Shown: positions 44,322 to 55,440, counted from the stretch's first letter. The stretch: 64,000 nucleotides of DNA from Collimonas sp. OK412 (GCF_900112135.1 NZ_FOLC01000007.1:186001-250000), one strand, 5' to 3'. Notes: generated from the sequence alone by a model not told the origin. Translations and numbers: made by a program.

Positions 44322-44652
44322 AAGATAGGAAAAATCGAGAAAATTCGGTGAATTCTTTAGCAAAAGGCGCAAAAAACGCCCGGATTCAGTTAGATGTCGA
44401 TTATAAACGAGGCCACGCAGATGCGCTGAAAGATATGCCTCGCGGCGCTTGAAGAAGTCAGGGGTTTTGGGGTACAATCTTGGGTTAGCTCGAATTGCTA
44501 TTCGGCTATGTCGATGTTTGTGTAGTTTATTTGATGTTTAAATTGGTTTTAAAAGCGCGAATCCGCTCGAAAAGGGTGCTGTTTTTTGCCTGGCTGCAAT
44601 GCTGGCGTCAACGGTGACTGAGCGGGTTCCAGACCTAACCCTGGAGAAAATT
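44322..44652 (+). promoter_or_regulatory. map-rpsB divergent region with the rpsB promoter and leader
   Basis: 331 bp with no gene. A sigma70-type promoter is visible: TTGAAG (44449-44454), an 18-bp spacer, and TACAAT (44473-44478). RNA would start near 44485, giving a leader of about 168 nt before rpsB. In other bacteria S2 represses its own operon through the leader, so this long leader may be the S2 target; I cannot derive its fold by eye. CTGGAGAAAATT provides the rpsB ribosome site. Confidence 0.65.
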
Positions 44653-45405
44653 ATGTCCGTAACAATGCGTGAAATGCTGGAAGCCGGTGTCCATTTCGGT
44701 CACCAAACCCGTTTCTGGAACCCAAAGATGGCGCCGTTCATCTTCGGTCACCGCAACAAGATTCATATCGTCAACCTGGAAAAGACCCTGGGCATGTACC
44801 AGGAGGCGATGAAGTACATCCGCCAACTGTCGTCCAACCGCGGCAACATCCTGTTTGTCGGCACCAAGCGCCAAGCGCGCGAAATCGTGGCAGCTGAAGC
44901 AGCACGTTCGGGTTCGCCTTTCGTCGACCAGCGTTGGTTGGGCGGCATGCTGACCAACTTCAAGACCATCAAGACCTCGATCAAGCGCCTGAAAGAAATG
45001 GAAGCTTCGATCGAAGACGGTTCGGTTGAGAAGCTGAGCAAAAAAGAAGGCCTGATGTTCCAGCGTGAGCTGATCAAGCTGCAAAAAGCTATCGGCGGCA
45101 TCAAGGACATGGGCGGCATTCCTGACGCCATCTTCGTGATCGACGTCGGTTACCACAAGGGCGCCATCACTGAAGCCGCCAAGCTGGGCATCCCGGTTAT
45201 CGGCGTGGTTGACACCAACCACTCGCCAGACGGCGTGACTTACGTCATCCCTGGCAACGACGACTCGTCCAAGGCAATCGCCCTGTACGCTCGCGGTGTT
45301 GCCGATGCAATCCTGGAAGGCCGCGCCAATGCAGTGAACGACGTGGTTGAAGCAATCAAAGGCGCAGCCGGCGATGAATTCGTTGAAGTCAACGACCAGG
45401 CTTAA
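44653..45405 (+). CDS. rpsB: 30S ribosomal protein S2
   Basis: A 250-residue protein from ATG 44653 ([20 protein letters not shown]). The [15 protein letters not shown] start and [20 protein letters not shown] are universal S2 features. The frame extends 18 codons upstream, but the GGAGAAAA site directly before 44653 and the family N-terminus decide the start. S2 joins the 30S head late, together with S1. It is followed by a strong terminator and then tsf. Confidence 0.97.
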   Translation: MSVTMREMLEAGVHFGHQTRFWNPKMAPFIFGHRNKIHIVNLEKTLGMYQEAMKYIRQLSSNRGNILFVGTKRQAREIVAAEAARSGSPFVDQRWLGGMLTNFKTIKTSIKRLKEMEASIEDGSVEKLSKKEGLMFQRELIKLQKAIGGIKDMGGIPDAIFVIDVGYHKGAITEAAKLGIPVIGVVDTNHSPDGVTYVIPGNDDSSKAIALYARGVADAILEGRANAVNDVVEAIKGAAGDEFVEVNDQA

Positions 45406-45436
45406 GCCCTGAATCTGAGGTCTCATACTTCAGAAT

Positions 45437-45465
45437 AAAAAGGGGGCGTGGTTGCCCCTTTTTTT
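45437..45465 (+). terminator. Terminator between rpsB and tsf
   Basis: AAAAAGGGG (45437-45445) pairs with CCCCTTTTT (45455-45463) on a nine-base loop, with further T residues. Partial read-through into tsf is known for this gene pair in E. coli. Confidence 0.88.
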
Positions 45466-45622
45466 GTATCACTTTTTGTATCACTTGCATGTGTTTTACC
45501 CGAATTTATACCTGGATATATTTTGAATGATGGCGCTGGAAGGCTGGTTGCCGACTGGGCTGCGCTTGCACCGCAAGGCGGCCGCGGATCACCGGCACGG
45601 CGTCAACTGTTAGGAGAATAGT

Positions 45623-46504
45623 ATGGCGGCAATTACAGCAGCACTGGTAGGCGAACTGCGCGCAAAGACTGATGCGCCGATGATGGAATGCAAGAAGGCG
45701 CTGACCGAAGCCGGCGGCGACATGGACAAGGCGGAAGAAATCCTGCGCGTGAAACTGGGCGGCAAGGCTTCCAAGGCCGCTTCCCGCGTGACCGCCGAAG
45801 GCGTGGTTGCAGCTTATATCGCCGGCGGCGTTGGCGCCCTGGTGGAAGTCAACTGCGAAACCGACTTCGTGACCAAGAACGACGATTTCCTGGCCCTGGC
45901 GAATGCCTGCGCCAAGCTGGTGGCGGAAAACAATCCGGCCGACGTCGCCGCCTTGTCGGCCCTGCCGCTCGACGGCAGCACCGTTGAAGCGACCCGCGCT
46001 GCCCTGATCGGCCGTATCGGCGAAAACATGTCGATCCGCCGTTTCACACGTTTCGATACTGCCGCCAAGCTGGTTTCCTACCTGCATGGCACACGCATCG
46101 GCGTGATGGTCGAGTTCGACGGCGCTGACGAACAAGTCGGTAAAGACGTGGCGATGCACATTGCCGCGATGAAGCCGGTTTCCCTGTCTTCGGACCAGGT
46201 GCCTGCCGACCTGATCGAGAAAGAGCGTTCGGTAGCGACCCTGAAGGCGGCCGAATCCGGCAAGCCTGCCGATATCGCGACCAAGATGATCGAAGGTTCG
46301 GTACAGAAATTCCTGAAGGAAGTTTCCCTGCTGAACCAGACTTTCGTCAAGAACGACAAGCAAACCGTTGAACAGATGCTGAAGGCAACCAATACCAGCG
46401 TCAAATCGTTCACCATGTTCGTGGTCGGCGAAGGCATCGAGAAGAAACAGGATGACTTTGCTGCAGAAGTTGCAGCAACAGTTGCTGCGGCCAAGCAGGC
46501 GTAA
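45623..46504 (+). CDS. tsf: Elongation factor Ts
   Basis: A 293-residue nucleotide exchange factor for EF-Tu. The N-terminal UBA-like segment has [21 protein letters not shown], followed by [20 protein letters not shown]. The core has the hallmark [15 protein letters not shown] near residue 76, which contacts EF-Tu, and [16 protein letters not shown] near residue 175. TTAGGAGAATAGT precedes the ATG. The 217-bp upstream gap contains the rpsB terminator and may hold a secondary promoter near 45490-45530. Confidence 0.97.
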   Translation: MAAITAALVGELRAKTDAPMMECKKALTEAGGDMDKAEEILRVKLGGKASKAASRVTAEGVVAAYIAGGVGALVEVNCETDFVTKNDDFLALANACAKLVAENNPADVAALSALPLDGSTVEATRAALIGRIGENMSIRRFTRFDTAAKLVSYLHGTRIGVMVEFDGADEQVGKDVAMHIAAMKPVSLSSDQVPADLIEKERSVATLKAAESGKPADIATKMIEGSVQKFLKEVSLLNQTFVKNDKQTVEQMLKATNTSVKSFTMFVVGEGIEKKQDDFAAEVAATVAAAKQA

Positions 46505-46512
46505 GCAAGAAT

Positions 46513-46536
46513 ACGGGCCGAAAGGCCCGTTTTTTT
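46513..46536 (+). terminator. Terminator after tsf
   Basis: ACGGGCC (46513-46519) and GGCCCGT (46524-46530) close on a GAAA tetraloop, followed by seven T residues, so pyrH must start its own transcript. Confidence 0.93.
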
Positions 46537-46775
46537 GGCTCTGAGGAATTTTCTTCCCAAGCCACGGACTAAGGGATGCCTTGCTGAATTGCTGCCTCGT
46601 ATCCAGGGGCAGGGAAAAGTCGCAGGAACCGGCGCCGCGTATTCTCGCTGTGTATGCTAAATAGCGCCGGTAGTGGATTTTGCTGCGGTTTGGCCTGACA
46701 ATGGCGCTGCAGTCCTTCAGCCAGGCATTGACCAATATTTATATATCAATCGGAAAGCCATAAGGGGCCCAGACC

Positions 46776-47492
46776 ATGACAAAACCAGCTTATAAGCGTG
46801 TTCTCCTGAAACTCTCCGGTGAGGCCCTGATGGGCGATGACGCCTACGGCATCAATCGTGCAACGATTGAACGCATGGTGGCCGATGTTGCCGAAGTGGC
46901 CAAGTTGGGCGTTGAACTGGCGATCGTGATCGGCGGCGGCAATATTTTCCGTGGCGTGGCGCCGGGCGCCCAGGGCATGGACCGCGCTACTGCTGACTAT
47001 ATGGGGATGCTGGCAACGGTGATGAACTCGCTGGCGCTGGCAGACGCCATGCGCCAGGTTGGCATCACGGCCCGCGTGATGTCGGCCATCAGCATCGAAC
47101 AGGTAGTCGAACCATACGTGCGGCCTAAGGCGCTGCAATACCTGGAAGAAGACAAGATTGTCATTTTCGCAGCAGGTACCGGCAATCCGTTTTTCACTAC
47201 CGACACTGCAGCGGCGTTGCGCGGTTCGGAAATCGGTGCGGAAATCGTCCTCAAGGCGACCAAGGTTGACGGCGTCTACAGCGCAGACCCAAATAAAGAT
47301 CCAACGGCGACACGTTATTCGCACATCACTTTCGATGAAGCGATCACCAAGCATCTGCAAGTCATGGATGCTACCGCGTTTGCCTTGTGCCGCGACCAGA
47401 AACTGCCGATCAAGGTGTTTTCCATCATCAAGCCGGGTGCGCTGAGGCGCGTCATCCTGGGTGAAGATGAAGGCACTTTGGTACACGTTTAA
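46776..47492 (+). CDS. pyrH: UMP kinase
   Basis: A 238-residue hexameric amino-acid-kinase-fold enzyme that phosphorylates UMP to [22 protein letters not shown] at the N-terminus, [10 protein letters not shown] near residue 50, [12 protein letters not shown] near residue 138 and [14 protein letters not shown] near residue 162 are diagnostic. AAGGGG lies ten bases before the ATG. The 239-bp gap after the tsf terminator has an AT-rich stretch (TTTATATATC near 46738-46748) likely to contribute to its promoter. frr follows after 120 bp. Confidence 0.96.
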   Translation: MTKPAYKRVLLKLSGEALMGDDAYGINRATIERMVADVAEVAKLGVELAIVIGGGNIFRGVAPGAQGMDRATADYMGMLATVMNSLALADAMRQVGITARVMSAISIEQVVEPYVRPKALQYLEEDKIVIFAAGTGNPFFTTDTAAALRGSEIGAEIVLKATKVDGVYSADPNKDPTATRYSHITFDEAITKHLQVMDATAFALCRDQKLPIKVFSIIKPGALRRVILGEDEGTLVHV

Positions 47493-47612
47493 ATTATTTG
47501 CCTGATTTGCAATGTTTGTGCAGACGGCTTGCACAAATTGCTGGCGCAAATCGCAGGTATAAATAATTATTACTTAATTTAAAAAACACCCGTTTTCGAA
47601 GAGGAGAACAGC

Positions 47613-48173
47613 ATGAGCATTGCTGACGTTAAAAAGAATACCGATCTGAGAATGCAAAAGTCGCTTGAGACTTTGCGCGCCGACCTGGCGAAAGTACGTA
47701 CCGGCCGCGCCCACACCGGGATTCTCGACCACATCATGGTGGAATACTACGGTAGCCCGACCAACCTGAGCCAGGTTGCCAATGTGACCCTGATCGACGC
47801 GCGCACCATCGGCGTGCAGCCGTTTGAAAAGAAAATGATTGCAGTGGTCGAGAAGGCTATCCGTGAATCCGACCTCGGCCTTAACCCATCCACCCAGGGC
47901 GAAATGATCCGGGTGCCGACGCCGCCGCTGACGGAAGAGCGCCGCAAGGAAATGGTAAAGCTGGTCAAGGGCGAAGCGGAAGATGCGAAAATTGCAATCC
48001 GCAATATCCGCCGCGACGCCAACGAAGGCTTGAAGAAACTGGTCAAGGACAAGGAATGCTCGGAAGACGACGAGCGTCGTGCCCAGGACGAGATCCAGAA
48101 GCTGACCGACAAGTTCGTGGCTGAAATCGACAAGCAAGTGATCGATAAAGAAAAAGAGATCCTGACGGTATAG
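47613..48173 (+). CDS. frr: Ribosome recycling factor
   Basis: A 186-residue factor that, with EF-G, splits the post-termination ribosome. It is almost all helical apart from the small beta domain at residues about 31-105. Hallmarks are [14 protein letters not shown]-type sequence ([12 protein letters not shown] near residue 28), [16 protein letters not shown], and [15 protein letters not shown] near residue 128. GAAGAGGAGAACA precedes the ATG. The length is standard. Confidence 0.97.
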   Translation: MSIADVKKNTDLRMQKSLETLRADLAKVRTGRAHTGILDHIMVEYYGSPTNLSQVANVTLIDARTIGVQPFEKKMIAVVEKAIRESDLGLNPSTQGEMIRVPTPPLTEERRKEMVKLVKGEAEDAKIAIRNIRRDANEGLKKLVKDKECSEDDERRAQDEIQKLTDKFVAEIDKQVIDKEKEILTV

Positions 48174-48216
48174 TCGGGGCCGGTCTGTCGCTCTTCCTTT
48201 CCTTATTTCATTATCT

Positions 48217-48993
48217 ATGGCCCATACAAGTTCCACGCAAACGCTACCAGCAATTCCGACGGTGCCGCGGCACGTTGCCATCATCATGGACGGCAACGGC
48301 CGCTGGGCGACCAAGCGCTTTTTGCCGCGTGTCGCCGGCCATGGCAAGGGCGTTGAAGCAGTGCGGGCAGTGGTCGAAGCCTGCGTTGTGCGTGGCGTCG
48401 AATACCTGACGCTGTTTGCCTTCAGCTCGGAAAACTGGCGCCGGCCGGCGGATGAGGTGTCCTTGCTGATGCGTTTGTTCGTGGTGGCGCTGGAACGTGA
48501 AGTCAGCAAGATGCACGCCAACGGCATCCGCCTGAAAGTTGTCGGCGACCTGAGCCGCTTCGACGCCAAGCTGCAGCAAATGATCGACAGCGCCGAGCGC
48601 AAGACGGCCGGCAATTCGACCCTGACCGTGACCATCTGCGCCAACTACGGCGGCCGCTGGGACGTGATGCAGGCGGTACAGAAAATGATGGCGGCGCGCA
48701 GCGCGGCGGGCGCAGGCGCCGTGCAGGATCCGGCGGCATTTTCCGAAGACGAGCTGGCGCAGTACCTGGCGATGGCCTATGCGCCCGAGCCGGACCTGTT
48801 CATCCGCACCGGCGGCGAGCAGCGCATCTCGAATTTCCTGCTCTGGCAGCTGGCGTATAGCGAACTCTATTTCACCGACACCTATTGGCCGGACTTCGGC
48901 GCCGACGAGCTGGACCAGGCGATTGCCTCCTACCAGCAGCGAGAGCGCCGTTTCGGGCGCACCAGCGCGCAGCTGCTGGAACAGGCTTCCTGA
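48217..48993 (+). CDS. uppS: Undecaprenyl diphosphate synthase
   Basis: A 258-residue cis-prenyltransferase that builds the C55 lipid carrier for peptidoglycan and O-antigen. Motif [13 protein letters not shown] has catalytic Asp25, [11 protein letters not shown] lies near residue 70 and [20 protein letters not shown] near residue 197. [16 protein letters not shown] is conserved at the C-terminus. Its stop overlaps the cdsA start by one base (TGATG), giving coupled translation. Confidence 0.96.
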   Translation: MAHTSSTQTLPAIPTVPRHVAIIMDGNGRWATKRFLPRVAGHGKGVEAVRAVVEACVVRGVEYLTLFAFSSENWRRPADEVSLLMRLFVVALEREVSKMHANGIRLKVVGDLSRFDAKLQQMIDSAERKTAGNSTLTVTICANYGGRWDVMQAVQKMMAARSAAGAGAVQDPAAFSEDELAQYLAMAYAPEPDLFIRTGGEQRISNFLLWQLAYSELYFTDTYWPDFGADELDQAIASYQQRERRFGRTSAQLLEQAS

Positions 48994-49817
48994 TGTTAAG
49001 GACGCGTGTCATCACAGCCTTGCTGTTGCTGGCAGTCTTGCTGCCGATCCTGTACTTCAATTATTTCCCCGCATTCGCCGTCGTCTCGACGCTCTTTTTT
49101 GCCGCCGCCATCTGGGAAAGCGCCAGGATCTTCGGCGCCGGCTCTAAAGCGGCCTTGGCCTGGGGACTGCTTGCACTGATCCTGTTTGCCGCTATCATGT
49201 ATTTCGGTAGCGGCCCTGATATCCGCCTGCTGTTCATGTTGTGCGTGGCAATCTGGGGTTTGCGGTTCGTGCCGGCGCTGGGTTTTGGCTTGCCGCCGCT
49301 GGCCAGCTTCGCCAACCGCATGGTCGCCGGCACCTACGCCATTGCCATTTTCGGCTGTTTCCTGGCGATCGTGGTGCTGTTCCATCACTCTCCTTTGTAT
49401 CTGCTGTCGGTCCTGGTGATCGTCTGGGTGGCGGACATAGGGGCTTATTTTTCCGGCAAGGCGTTCGGCCGCCATAAGCTTGCGCCGTCGATTTCTCCCG
49501 GCAAGTCCTGGGAGGGCGCGCTTGGTGGCTGGATCCTGGTGCTGGCCATGATGTTCGGGTTCAGCCTGGCGCCGGCGCTGGCCGAGACTTTCCCGGCGCG
49601 CCTGCTGGCAAGCTGGGGTTGGGCCGGGTTGCTGGCGGCGACGACGGTGCTGGTAGCCGCCAGCGTGGCCGGCGATTTGTTCGAGTCGCTGCTGAAGCGG
49701 CGCGCGGGCATCAAGGACAGCAGCAACCTGCTGCCTGGCCACGGTGGTGTACTGGATCGCGTCGATGCGCTGATCCCGGTATTGCCGCTGGCTGCATTAT
49801 TGAGTTTCTGGTTCTAG
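48993..49817 (+). CDS. cdsA: Phosphatidate cytidylyltransferase (CDP-diglyceride synthase)
   Basis: A 274-residue inner-membrane enzyme making CDP-diacylglycerol from CTP and phosphatidate. Start ATG 48993 overlaps the uppS stop; the longer open frame lies inside uppS. Seven or eight helices are visible. The catalytic region includes [20 protein letters not shown] and [12 protein letters not shown], then the CdsA signature [20 protein letters not shown] and [14 protein letters not shown] near the C-terminus with its metal-binding aspartates. Confidence 0.95.
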   Translation: MLRTRVITALLLLAVLLPILYFNYFPAFAVVSTLFFAAAIWESARIFGAGSKAALAWGLLALILFAAIMYFGSGPDIRLLFMLCVAIWGLRFVPALGFGLPPLASFANRMVAGTYAIAIFGCFLAIVVLFHHSPLYLLSVLVIVWVADIGAYFSGKAFGRHKLAPSISPGKSWEGALGGWILVLAMMFGFSLAPALAETFPARLLASWGWAGLLAATTVLVAASVAGDLFESLLKRRAGIKDSSNLLPGHGGVLDRVDALIPVLPLAALLSFWF

Positions 49818-49822
49818 GTCGT

Positions 49823-50995
49823 ATGCAAAATATTACTATTCTCGGTTCTACTGGTTCGATCGGCATGTCGACGCTGGATGTGCTGGCGCGCCATCCGGAA
49901 CGTTATTCCGTCTACGCCCTGACCGCGCACAGCCGGGTCGAACAGCTGGCTGAGCAGTGCCTGCGCTTCAAGCCGCAGCTGGCCGTGGTCGGCAGCGCGG
50001 CAGCGGCGCAGCAGCTGAGCGCCTTGCTGCAAGACAAGGCCCCTGCGATCGAAGTGCTGTACGGCGACGCCGCGCTGTGCCAGGTGGCCAGCGCCGAGGC
50101 TTGCCATACCGTGATGGCCGCCATCGTTGGCGCTGCCGGGCTGGCGCCAAGCCTGGCCGCCGCCAGGGCGGGCAAGAAAATCCTGCTGGCGAACAAGGAA
50201 GCCCTGGTCATGTCCGGCCAGCTGTTCATCGATGCAGTGAAGCAGAGCGGCGCTGTGCTGCTGCCTATCGATAGCGAACACAATGCGGTTTTCCAGTGCC
50301 TGCCGCATAACTATCAACGCCAGCCGGCTGCGCTTGGCGTCGAGAAAATCCTGCTGACAGCGTCGGGCGGCCCATTCCTGCACAGGGCGGTTGAAACGCT
50401 CGATTCAGTCACCCCCGAAGAAGCGGTTGCCCATCCGAACTGGGTCATGGGGCGCAAGATTTCGGTCGATTCCGCGACCATGATGAACAAGGGCCTGGAA
50501 GTCATCGAGGCGCACTGGCTGTTCGGCGCCTCGGCCAGCCAGATCGAAGTAGTGATCCACCCGCAAAGCGTGATCCACTCCATGGTGTCTTACATAGACG
50601 GATCGGTCCTGGCGCAGCTGGGCAATCCCGATATGCGCACGCCGATTGCCTACGCGCTGGCGTACCCCGAGCGGATTGCGTCCGGCGTCAGTCCGCTGGA
50701 CCTGACGGTGGTGGGGCAGTTACAGTTTACCCGGCCCGACCTGCAACGTTTTCCCTGCCTGAAACTCGCGTATGATGCATTGTTGGCAGGCGGTTCGGCT
50801 GCTGCAATATTGAACGCCGCGAATGAAGTGGCTGTCCAAGCTTTCCTAGACGGAAAAATCGGGTTTCGCATGATTGACCAACTGATAGCGCGCACCATGG
50901 ACAAGTTGCCGCTGTGCGCTGTAAGCGATATCGATTTGTTGCTTGAGCAGGATCTTCTTGCGCGCCAGACGGTTCACTCTTTCCTGAACGCATAA
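49823..50995 (+). CDS. dxr: 1-deoxy-D-xylulose 5-phosphate reductoisomerase
   Basis: A 390-residue enzyme, the second step of the MEP isoprenoid pathway. The ATG at 49823 ([17 protein letters not shown]) is chosen because NADPH-site GSTGSIG must lie near the N-terminus; the open frame extends upstream within cds[13 protein letters not shown] near residue 123, [12 protein letters not shown] near residue 150 with metal-binding Asp and Glu, and LTASGGPF near residue 180 are catalytic features. It supplies isoprenoid precursors that UppS, encoded upstream, eventually uses. Confidence 0.96.
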   Translation: MQNITILGSTGSIGMSTLDVLARHPERYSVYALTAHSRVEQLAEQCLRFKPQLAVVGSAAAAQQLSALLQDKAPAIEVLYGDAALCQVASAEACHTVMAAIVGAAGLAPSLAAARAGKKILLANKEALVMSGQLFIDAVKQSGAVLLPIDSEHNAVFQCLPHNYQRQPAALGVEKILLTASGGPFLHRAVETLDSVTPEEAVAHPNWVMGRKISVDSATMMNKGLEVIEAHWLFGASASQIEVVIHPQSVIHSMVSYIDGSVLAQLGNPDMRTPIAYALAYPERIASGVSPLDLTVVGQLQFTRPDLQRFPCLKLAYDALLAGGSAAAILNAANEVAVQAFLDGKIGFRMIDQLIARTMDKLPLCAVSDIDLLLEQDLLARQTVHSFLNA

Positions 50996-51004
50996 ATCGT
51001 ACAA

Positions 51005-52387
51005 ATGGCCTTCCTGCAAACCATCCTCGCTTTTGTCGTCGCCCTCGGCTCCCTGGTCATCATCCACGAGCTTGGCCACTATGTTGTCGCCCGCTTGTGC
51101 GGGGTCAAGGTGCTGCGTTTTTCGGTGGGGATGGGCAAGGTCGTCTTCTCGCGCAAGTTCGGCCCGGACCAGACCGAATGGGCGATTTCCATCTTGCCGT
51201 TGGGCGGCTACGTCAAGATGCTCGACGCTCGCGAGCAAGACGTAAGCGGCTTGTCGCCGCAAGAACTGAAGCGCGAATTCACCGGCCAGTCGGTCTGGCG
51301 GCGCATGGCCATCGTGGCGGCCGGCCCCCTGGCCAATTTTGCTCTTGCCATTTTGTTATTTGCCGGCTTGTACATCCATGGCGAGATGGAGCCGACGCCA
51401 AGGGTGCGCGCCGTCGCCGAGCATACCGCGGCCTACCAGGGCGGCTTGCGCGGCAACGAATTGATTACCGCGGTGAACGGCGAAGCGATCCTGACCTGGT
51501 CCGAGCTGCGCTGGAAAGTGCTGCAAGGGGTCATCGACAAGACGCCGATCAGGCTCGACGTGCGCCGGTCGGATCCCGGCACGGCGGGCGGCGAACCGTC
51601 GGGCGGCAAACTGCTCGATACAGTGAATTTGCCGATAGACAGCCTGACGACCAAGGATCTCGAAGGTGACTACCTTGCCAAGCTAGGCATCAAGCTGGCG
51701 CGCGCCAAGCCTATCCTGGGCACGGTCATGCCGGGCGGCCCAGGCATGCTGGCCGGCTTGCATGAAGGCGACCTGATCACCAGCATCGACGGCGAGCCGA
51801 TGGCTGACAGCGGCGCTTTCGTCGACAAGATCAAGGCCTCCCCGGGCAAGCCGCTGAGCCTGACGGGTTTGCGTAACGGCAATAGTTTCACCGTGAGCGT
51901 GACACCGCAGGCGGAAGCCGGCAAAGACGGGCAGGTCGGCCTGATCAAAGTTGTCATGTCGGGCATGCCGGAAATGGTCCTGGCCAGCAGCCCGCCGCTG
52001 GAAGCGCTCGCCAAGGGCGCCAGGCGGACCTGGGACAGCAGCATCATGACCCTCAAGATGCTGGGTAAAATGGTGATCGGCGAGGTTTCCTGGAAAAATA
52101 TCACCGGCCCCATCACCATTGCCGACTACGCAGGCCAGACCGCGCGTATCGGCGCATTCAGCTACCTGAGCTTTATTGCCTTCATCAGCATCAGCCTTGG
52201 CGTCATGAATTTGCTGCCCATTCCGGTTCTAGACGGTGGCCATTTGCTGTATTATTCGCTGGAAGTTTTGACTGGACGTCCCATTCCCGAGCGAGTTGGT
52301 GCAATTGCACAGCGCGCGGGCATCGGCATTCTGATGACGTTGATGATGGTCGCCATGTTTAACGACGTCGTTCGGCTCATATTTTAG
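51005..52387 (+). CDS. rseP: RseP, site-2 intramembrane zinc metalloprotease
   Basis: A 460-residue inner-membrane protease with the catalytic HELGH motif at H21-H25 in the first helix and the second metal-site motif VLDGGHLLYY near residue 408. Two periplasmic PDZ domains occupy about residues 125-315. The first PDZ contains an insertion-like Gly/Ser-rich stretch (SDPGTAGGEPSGGKLLD near residue 190). RseP cleaves anti-sigma factor RseA after DegS and also clears signal peptides. It stands just before bamA, as in most proteobacteria. Confidence 0.95.
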   Translation: MAFLQTILAFVVALGSLVIIHELGHYVVARLCGVKVLRFSVGMGKVVFSRKFGPDQTEWAISILPLGGYVKMLDAREQDVSGLSPQELKREFTGQSVWRRMAIVAAGPLANFALAILLFAGLYIHGEMEPTPRVRAVAEHTAAYQGGLRGNELITAVNGEAILTWSELRWKVLQGVIDKTPIRLDVRRSDPGTAGGEPSGGKLLDTVNLPIDSLTTKDLEGDYLAKLGIKLARAKPILGTVMPGGPGMLAGLHEGDLITSIDGEPMADSGAFVDKIKASPGKPLSLTGLRNGNSFTVSVTPQAEAGKDGQVGLIKVVMSGMPEMVLASSPPLEALAKGARRTWDSSIMTLKMLGKMVIGEVSWKNITGPITIADYAGQTARIGAFSYLSFIAFISISLGVMNLLPIPVLDGGHLLYYSLEVLTGRPIPERVGAIAQRAGIGILMTLMMVAMFNDVVRLIF

Positions 52388-52446
52388 GTTTTCTCTCTTG
52401 TCTGACAATCGTGGCAGGCAAGGACATTGATAAAAAACGATCGCTA

Positions 52447-54828
52447 ATGAAATTACATTCTGAGCACTTCCCTTTGTCGATTCTTCCCCGTCGTTTGATT
52501 GCTGCTGCCGCCTTTGCCCTGTGTTCGGGCCAAGCGCTGGCGGTGCAGCCGTTTGTGGTCAAGGATATCCGCATCGAAGGTATTCAACGTACCGAAGCCG
52601 GCACCGTTTTCAGTTACCTGCCTGTGCGCGTCGGTGAAACCTTCACCGATGAAAAAGGCACGGCGGCGATCAAGGCCTTGTACGCGACCGGCTTCTTCAA
52701 GGATGTGCGGGTCGAGTCCGAAGGCGACGTGCTGGTGGTCATGGTGGAAGAGCGGCCGTCGATTGCCGGCGTCGATTTTTCCGGCATCAAGGAATTCGAC
52801 AAAGACCAGCTGACCAAGGCCCTGAAGGAAATCGGCGTCGGCGAATCGCGCATTTTCGACAAAGCCCAGGTTGATCGCGCAGAACAGGAATTGAAGAAAC
52901 AATACCTGTCGCGCGGCCTGTACGGCATGAAGGTGACCACGACCGTTACGCCGATCGAGCGCAACCGGGTCAATGTGACGTTTGCGGTGGATGAAGGCGA
53001 AGTATCGCGCATCAAGGAAATCCGTTTCGTCGGCAACAAGGCGTTTTCCGACGGCAAGCTGCGCGACCAGATCAAGCTGCGTTCGCCGGGCTGGTTTACC
53101 TGGTACACCAAGGCTGACCAGTATGCAAAAGAGAAGCTGTCGGGCGACATCGAAACCCTGCGTTCGTATTACCTGAACCGCGGCTATATCGAGATGCAGG
53201 TAGAGTCGACCCAGGTCTCGATCACGCCGGACAAGAAAGACATCTACATCACCATCAATATCAATGAAGGTGAAAAATACACGGTTTCCGATATCAAGAT
53301 GGAAGGCGAGATGTTTGGCCGCGAGGATGAACTGCGGTCGTTGATGGAGCTGAAAAAAGGCGAAATATTCAACGGCGAGAAGCTCAACAACAGCACCAAG
53401 AAGATGTCGGAGCGGCTGGGCAATTTCGGTTATGCGTTCGCCAACGTCAACGCCAATCCTGAATTGAACCGGGAAAAGAAAGAAGTGGCGTTTACCATCA
53501 TGGTCGATCCAGGCAAGCGCGTTTACGTGCGCCATGTCAACGTCACCGGCAACACCAAGACGCGCGACGAAGTGGTGCGCCGCGAATTCCGCCAGTTTGA
53601 AGATTCCTGGTACGACGGTTCGAAGATCAAGCTGTCGCGCGACCGGGTTGACCGCCTGGGCTATTTCAAGGACGTCGGCATCGAAACGCCGGAAGTGCCG
53701 AACACGTCCGACCAGGTTGATATCAACATGGCCGTTACCGAGAAACCTACCGGCAACATCCAGGTCGGCGCCGGCTTCTCGCAGCAGGACAAGCTGAGCC
53801 TGTCCGGCTCGATCCAGCAGCAGAACGCTTTCGGCAGCGGCAACACCATCGGCCTCGACGTCAACACCAGCAGCTATTCGCGGGTGATTGCGCTGTCCCA
53901 GACCAATCCTTATTTCACGGATGACGGCATCAGCCGCACCTACGACCTGTACTACCGTACCGTGCGTCCATCGCAGTACACCACCGGCGACTACAAGGTG
54001 CGGACCATCGGTAGCGATATCAAGTTCGGCGTGCCGTTCTCGGAACTGGATACGGTGTTCTTTGGCATCGGCGTGGAAAACACCGCCGTTTCGGCCGATG
54101 CTTCCAGCCCGCTGCTGTACCAGCAATATGTTTCGGACTTCGGCAACGGCAGCCGGTCGGTCGATACCGGCCTCGGTTATAACGTGCTGGCCAACCCGGC
54201 GACGGCAACCACCAACAGTTTCCCGCTGACCGCAGCCTGGCAGCGCGATAGCCGCGACAGCGCCCTGGTCCCGACCAAGGGCCGCTACCAGCGCGCCAGC
54301 CTTGAACTTTCCGCGGTCGGCACCTTGCGCTACTACCGTGCAAGCTACCAGCACCAATACTTCCAGCCTTTGTTCAGCAATGCGGTGACGCTGGCCATGA
54401 ACGGCGAAATCGACTATGGCCGCGGCATTGGCGGCAAGCCGTACCCTGTGTTCAAGAACTACTATGCCGGCGGTATCGGCACCGTGCGCGGTTTTGAAGG
54501 CTCGACCCTGGGCGTCGGCACCAACGTCGACCAGTACGGCGATTCGATGGGCGGCGCGTCGCGCGTGTTCGGCAACCTGGAAGCGCAGTTCCCGTTCCCC
54601 GGTTCCGGCAGCGACCGTACCCTGCGCTGGTTCACCTTCCTCGACGGCGGCCAGGTATACGCCGACAAGAAGCCGATGCAACTCAGCGAGTTGCGTTATT
54701 CTACGGGCATCGGCCTGAGCTGGGTATCGCCTATCGGCCCGCTGAAAATCAGCTACGGCAAACCGCTGAACGCGAAGCCGACCGACAAGCAGCAGTCCTT
54801 CCAGTTCCAGCTGGGCACAGGCTTCTAA
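52447..54828 (+). CDS. bamA: BamA, outer-membrane protein assembly factor
   Basis: 793 residues from ATG 52447 (MKLHSEHFPLSILPRRLIAA); a GTG at 52411 would add 12 residues before the signal peptide. The signal peptide ends near residue 32 (QALA/VQPF). Five POTRA domains span about 33-435, each ending in VxVxVxEG-like strands. The 16-stranded Omp85 barrel follows, with GTVRGFEGSTLG (the VRGF/Y loop) near residue 680 and a final FQFQLGTGF ending in Phe. It inserts barrel proteins such as the porins in this window. Confidence 0.96.
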   Translation: MKLHSEHFPLSILPRRLIAAAAFALCSGQALAVQPFVVKDIRIEGIQRTEAGTVFSYLPVRVGETFTDEKGTAAIKALYATGFFKDVRVESEGDVLVVMVEERPSIAGVDFSGIKEFDKDQLTKALKEIGVGESRIFDKAQVDRAEQELKKQYLSRGLYGMKVTTTVTPIERNRVNVTFAVDEGEVSRIKEIRFVGNKAFSDGKLRDQIKLRSPGWFTWYTKADQYAKEKLSGDIETLRSYYLNRGYIEMQVESTQVSITPDKKDIYITININEGEKYTVSDIKMEGEMFGREDELRSLMELKKGEIFNGEKLNNSTKKMSERLGNFGYAFANVNANPELNREKKEVAFTIMVDPGKRVYVRHVNVTGNTKTRDEVVRREFRQFEDSWYDGSKIKLSRDRVDRLGYFKDVGIETPEVPNTSDQVDINMAVTEKPTGNIQVGAGFSQQDKLSLSGSIQQQNAFGSGNTIGLDVNTSSYSRVIALSQTNPYFTDDGISRTYDLYYRTVRPSQYTTGDYKVRTIGSDIKFGVPFSELDTVFFGIGVENTAVSADASSPLLYQQYVSDFGNGSRSVDTGLGYNVLANPATATTNSFPLTAAWQRDSRDSALVPTKGRYQRASLELSAVGTLRYYRASYQHQYFQPLFSNAVTLAMNGEIDYGRGIGGKPYPVFKNYYAGGIGTVRGFEGSTLGVGTNVDQYGDSMGGASRVFGNLEAQFPFPGSGSDRTLRWFTFLDGGQVYADKKPMQLSELRYSTGIGLSWVSPIGPLKISYGKPLNAKPTDKQQSFQFQLGTGF

Positions 54829-54912
54829 AAAACCATAAGGATGGTGCACAATTGCAGATTCTGACAAGAGTGGCATAATGCACAAGTTGCATCATTTGAA
54901 TTGCGGAGAATA

Positions 54913-55440
54913 GTGTTGAAATCTCTAATTAAAACCTTTACATCATTGCCCACCGCCGGCTTGCTGGCGGCGTGCTTATTGTCGGCAGCCCCGGCGCATG
55001 CTGATGAAGGTTCGAAAATCGCCTTCGTCAGCAGCGAGCGCATCTTGCGCGAGGCGACCCCGGCCAAGACCGCGCAATCCAAGATCGAAGCCGAGTTTTC
55101 CAAGCGCGACAAGGATTTGCAAGACCAGGCCACCCGCCTGAAAAACATGGCAGACAAGCTGGACAAGGATTCAGCCGTGATTTCGGAATCCGAGCGGGTC
55201 AGGCGCCAGCGCGAGCTGAGCGACCTGGACAAGGATTTCCAGCGCAAGCAGCGTGAGTTCCGCGAAGACCTGAACCAGCGCCGCAACGAAGAGCTGGCGA
55301 TCGTGCTGGAGCGCTCGACCAAGGCGATCAAGCAGATCGCCGAAGCGGAAAAATACGATATGGTGTTCCAGGAAGGCGGCGTGTATGTCAGCCCGCGCAT
55401 CGACATCACCGATAAAGTATTGAAAATCCTCAATAAGTAA
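54913..55440 (+). CDS. skp: OmpH/Skp-family periplasmic chaperone
   Basis: A periplasmic chaperone of about 175 residues that carries unfolded outer-membrane proteins to BamA. The signal peptide ends near [11 protein letters not shown]. The body is a long coiled coil with a heptad pattern, from [20 protein letters not shown] to [17 protein letters not shown]. The start is non-ATG: GCGGAG at 54903-54908 favours GTG 54913 or TTG 54916 over the TTG at 54901. The bamA-skp-lpxD order is conserved. Confidence 0.92.
   Translation: MLKSLIKTFTSLPTAGLLAACLLSAAPAHADEGSKIAFVSSERILREATPAKTAQSKIEAEFSKRDKDLQDQATRLKNMADKLDKDSAVISESERVRRQRELSDLDKDFQRKQREFREDLNQRRNEELAIVLERSTKAIKQIAEAEKYDMVFQEGGVYVSPRIDITDKVLKILNK

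Noticed and set aside
44322-44477. A 52-codon N-terminal extension of methionine aminopeptidase.
   Set aside because: It covers the rpsB promoter and does not resemble the family; MTSISIKTAED at 44321 is the normal start.
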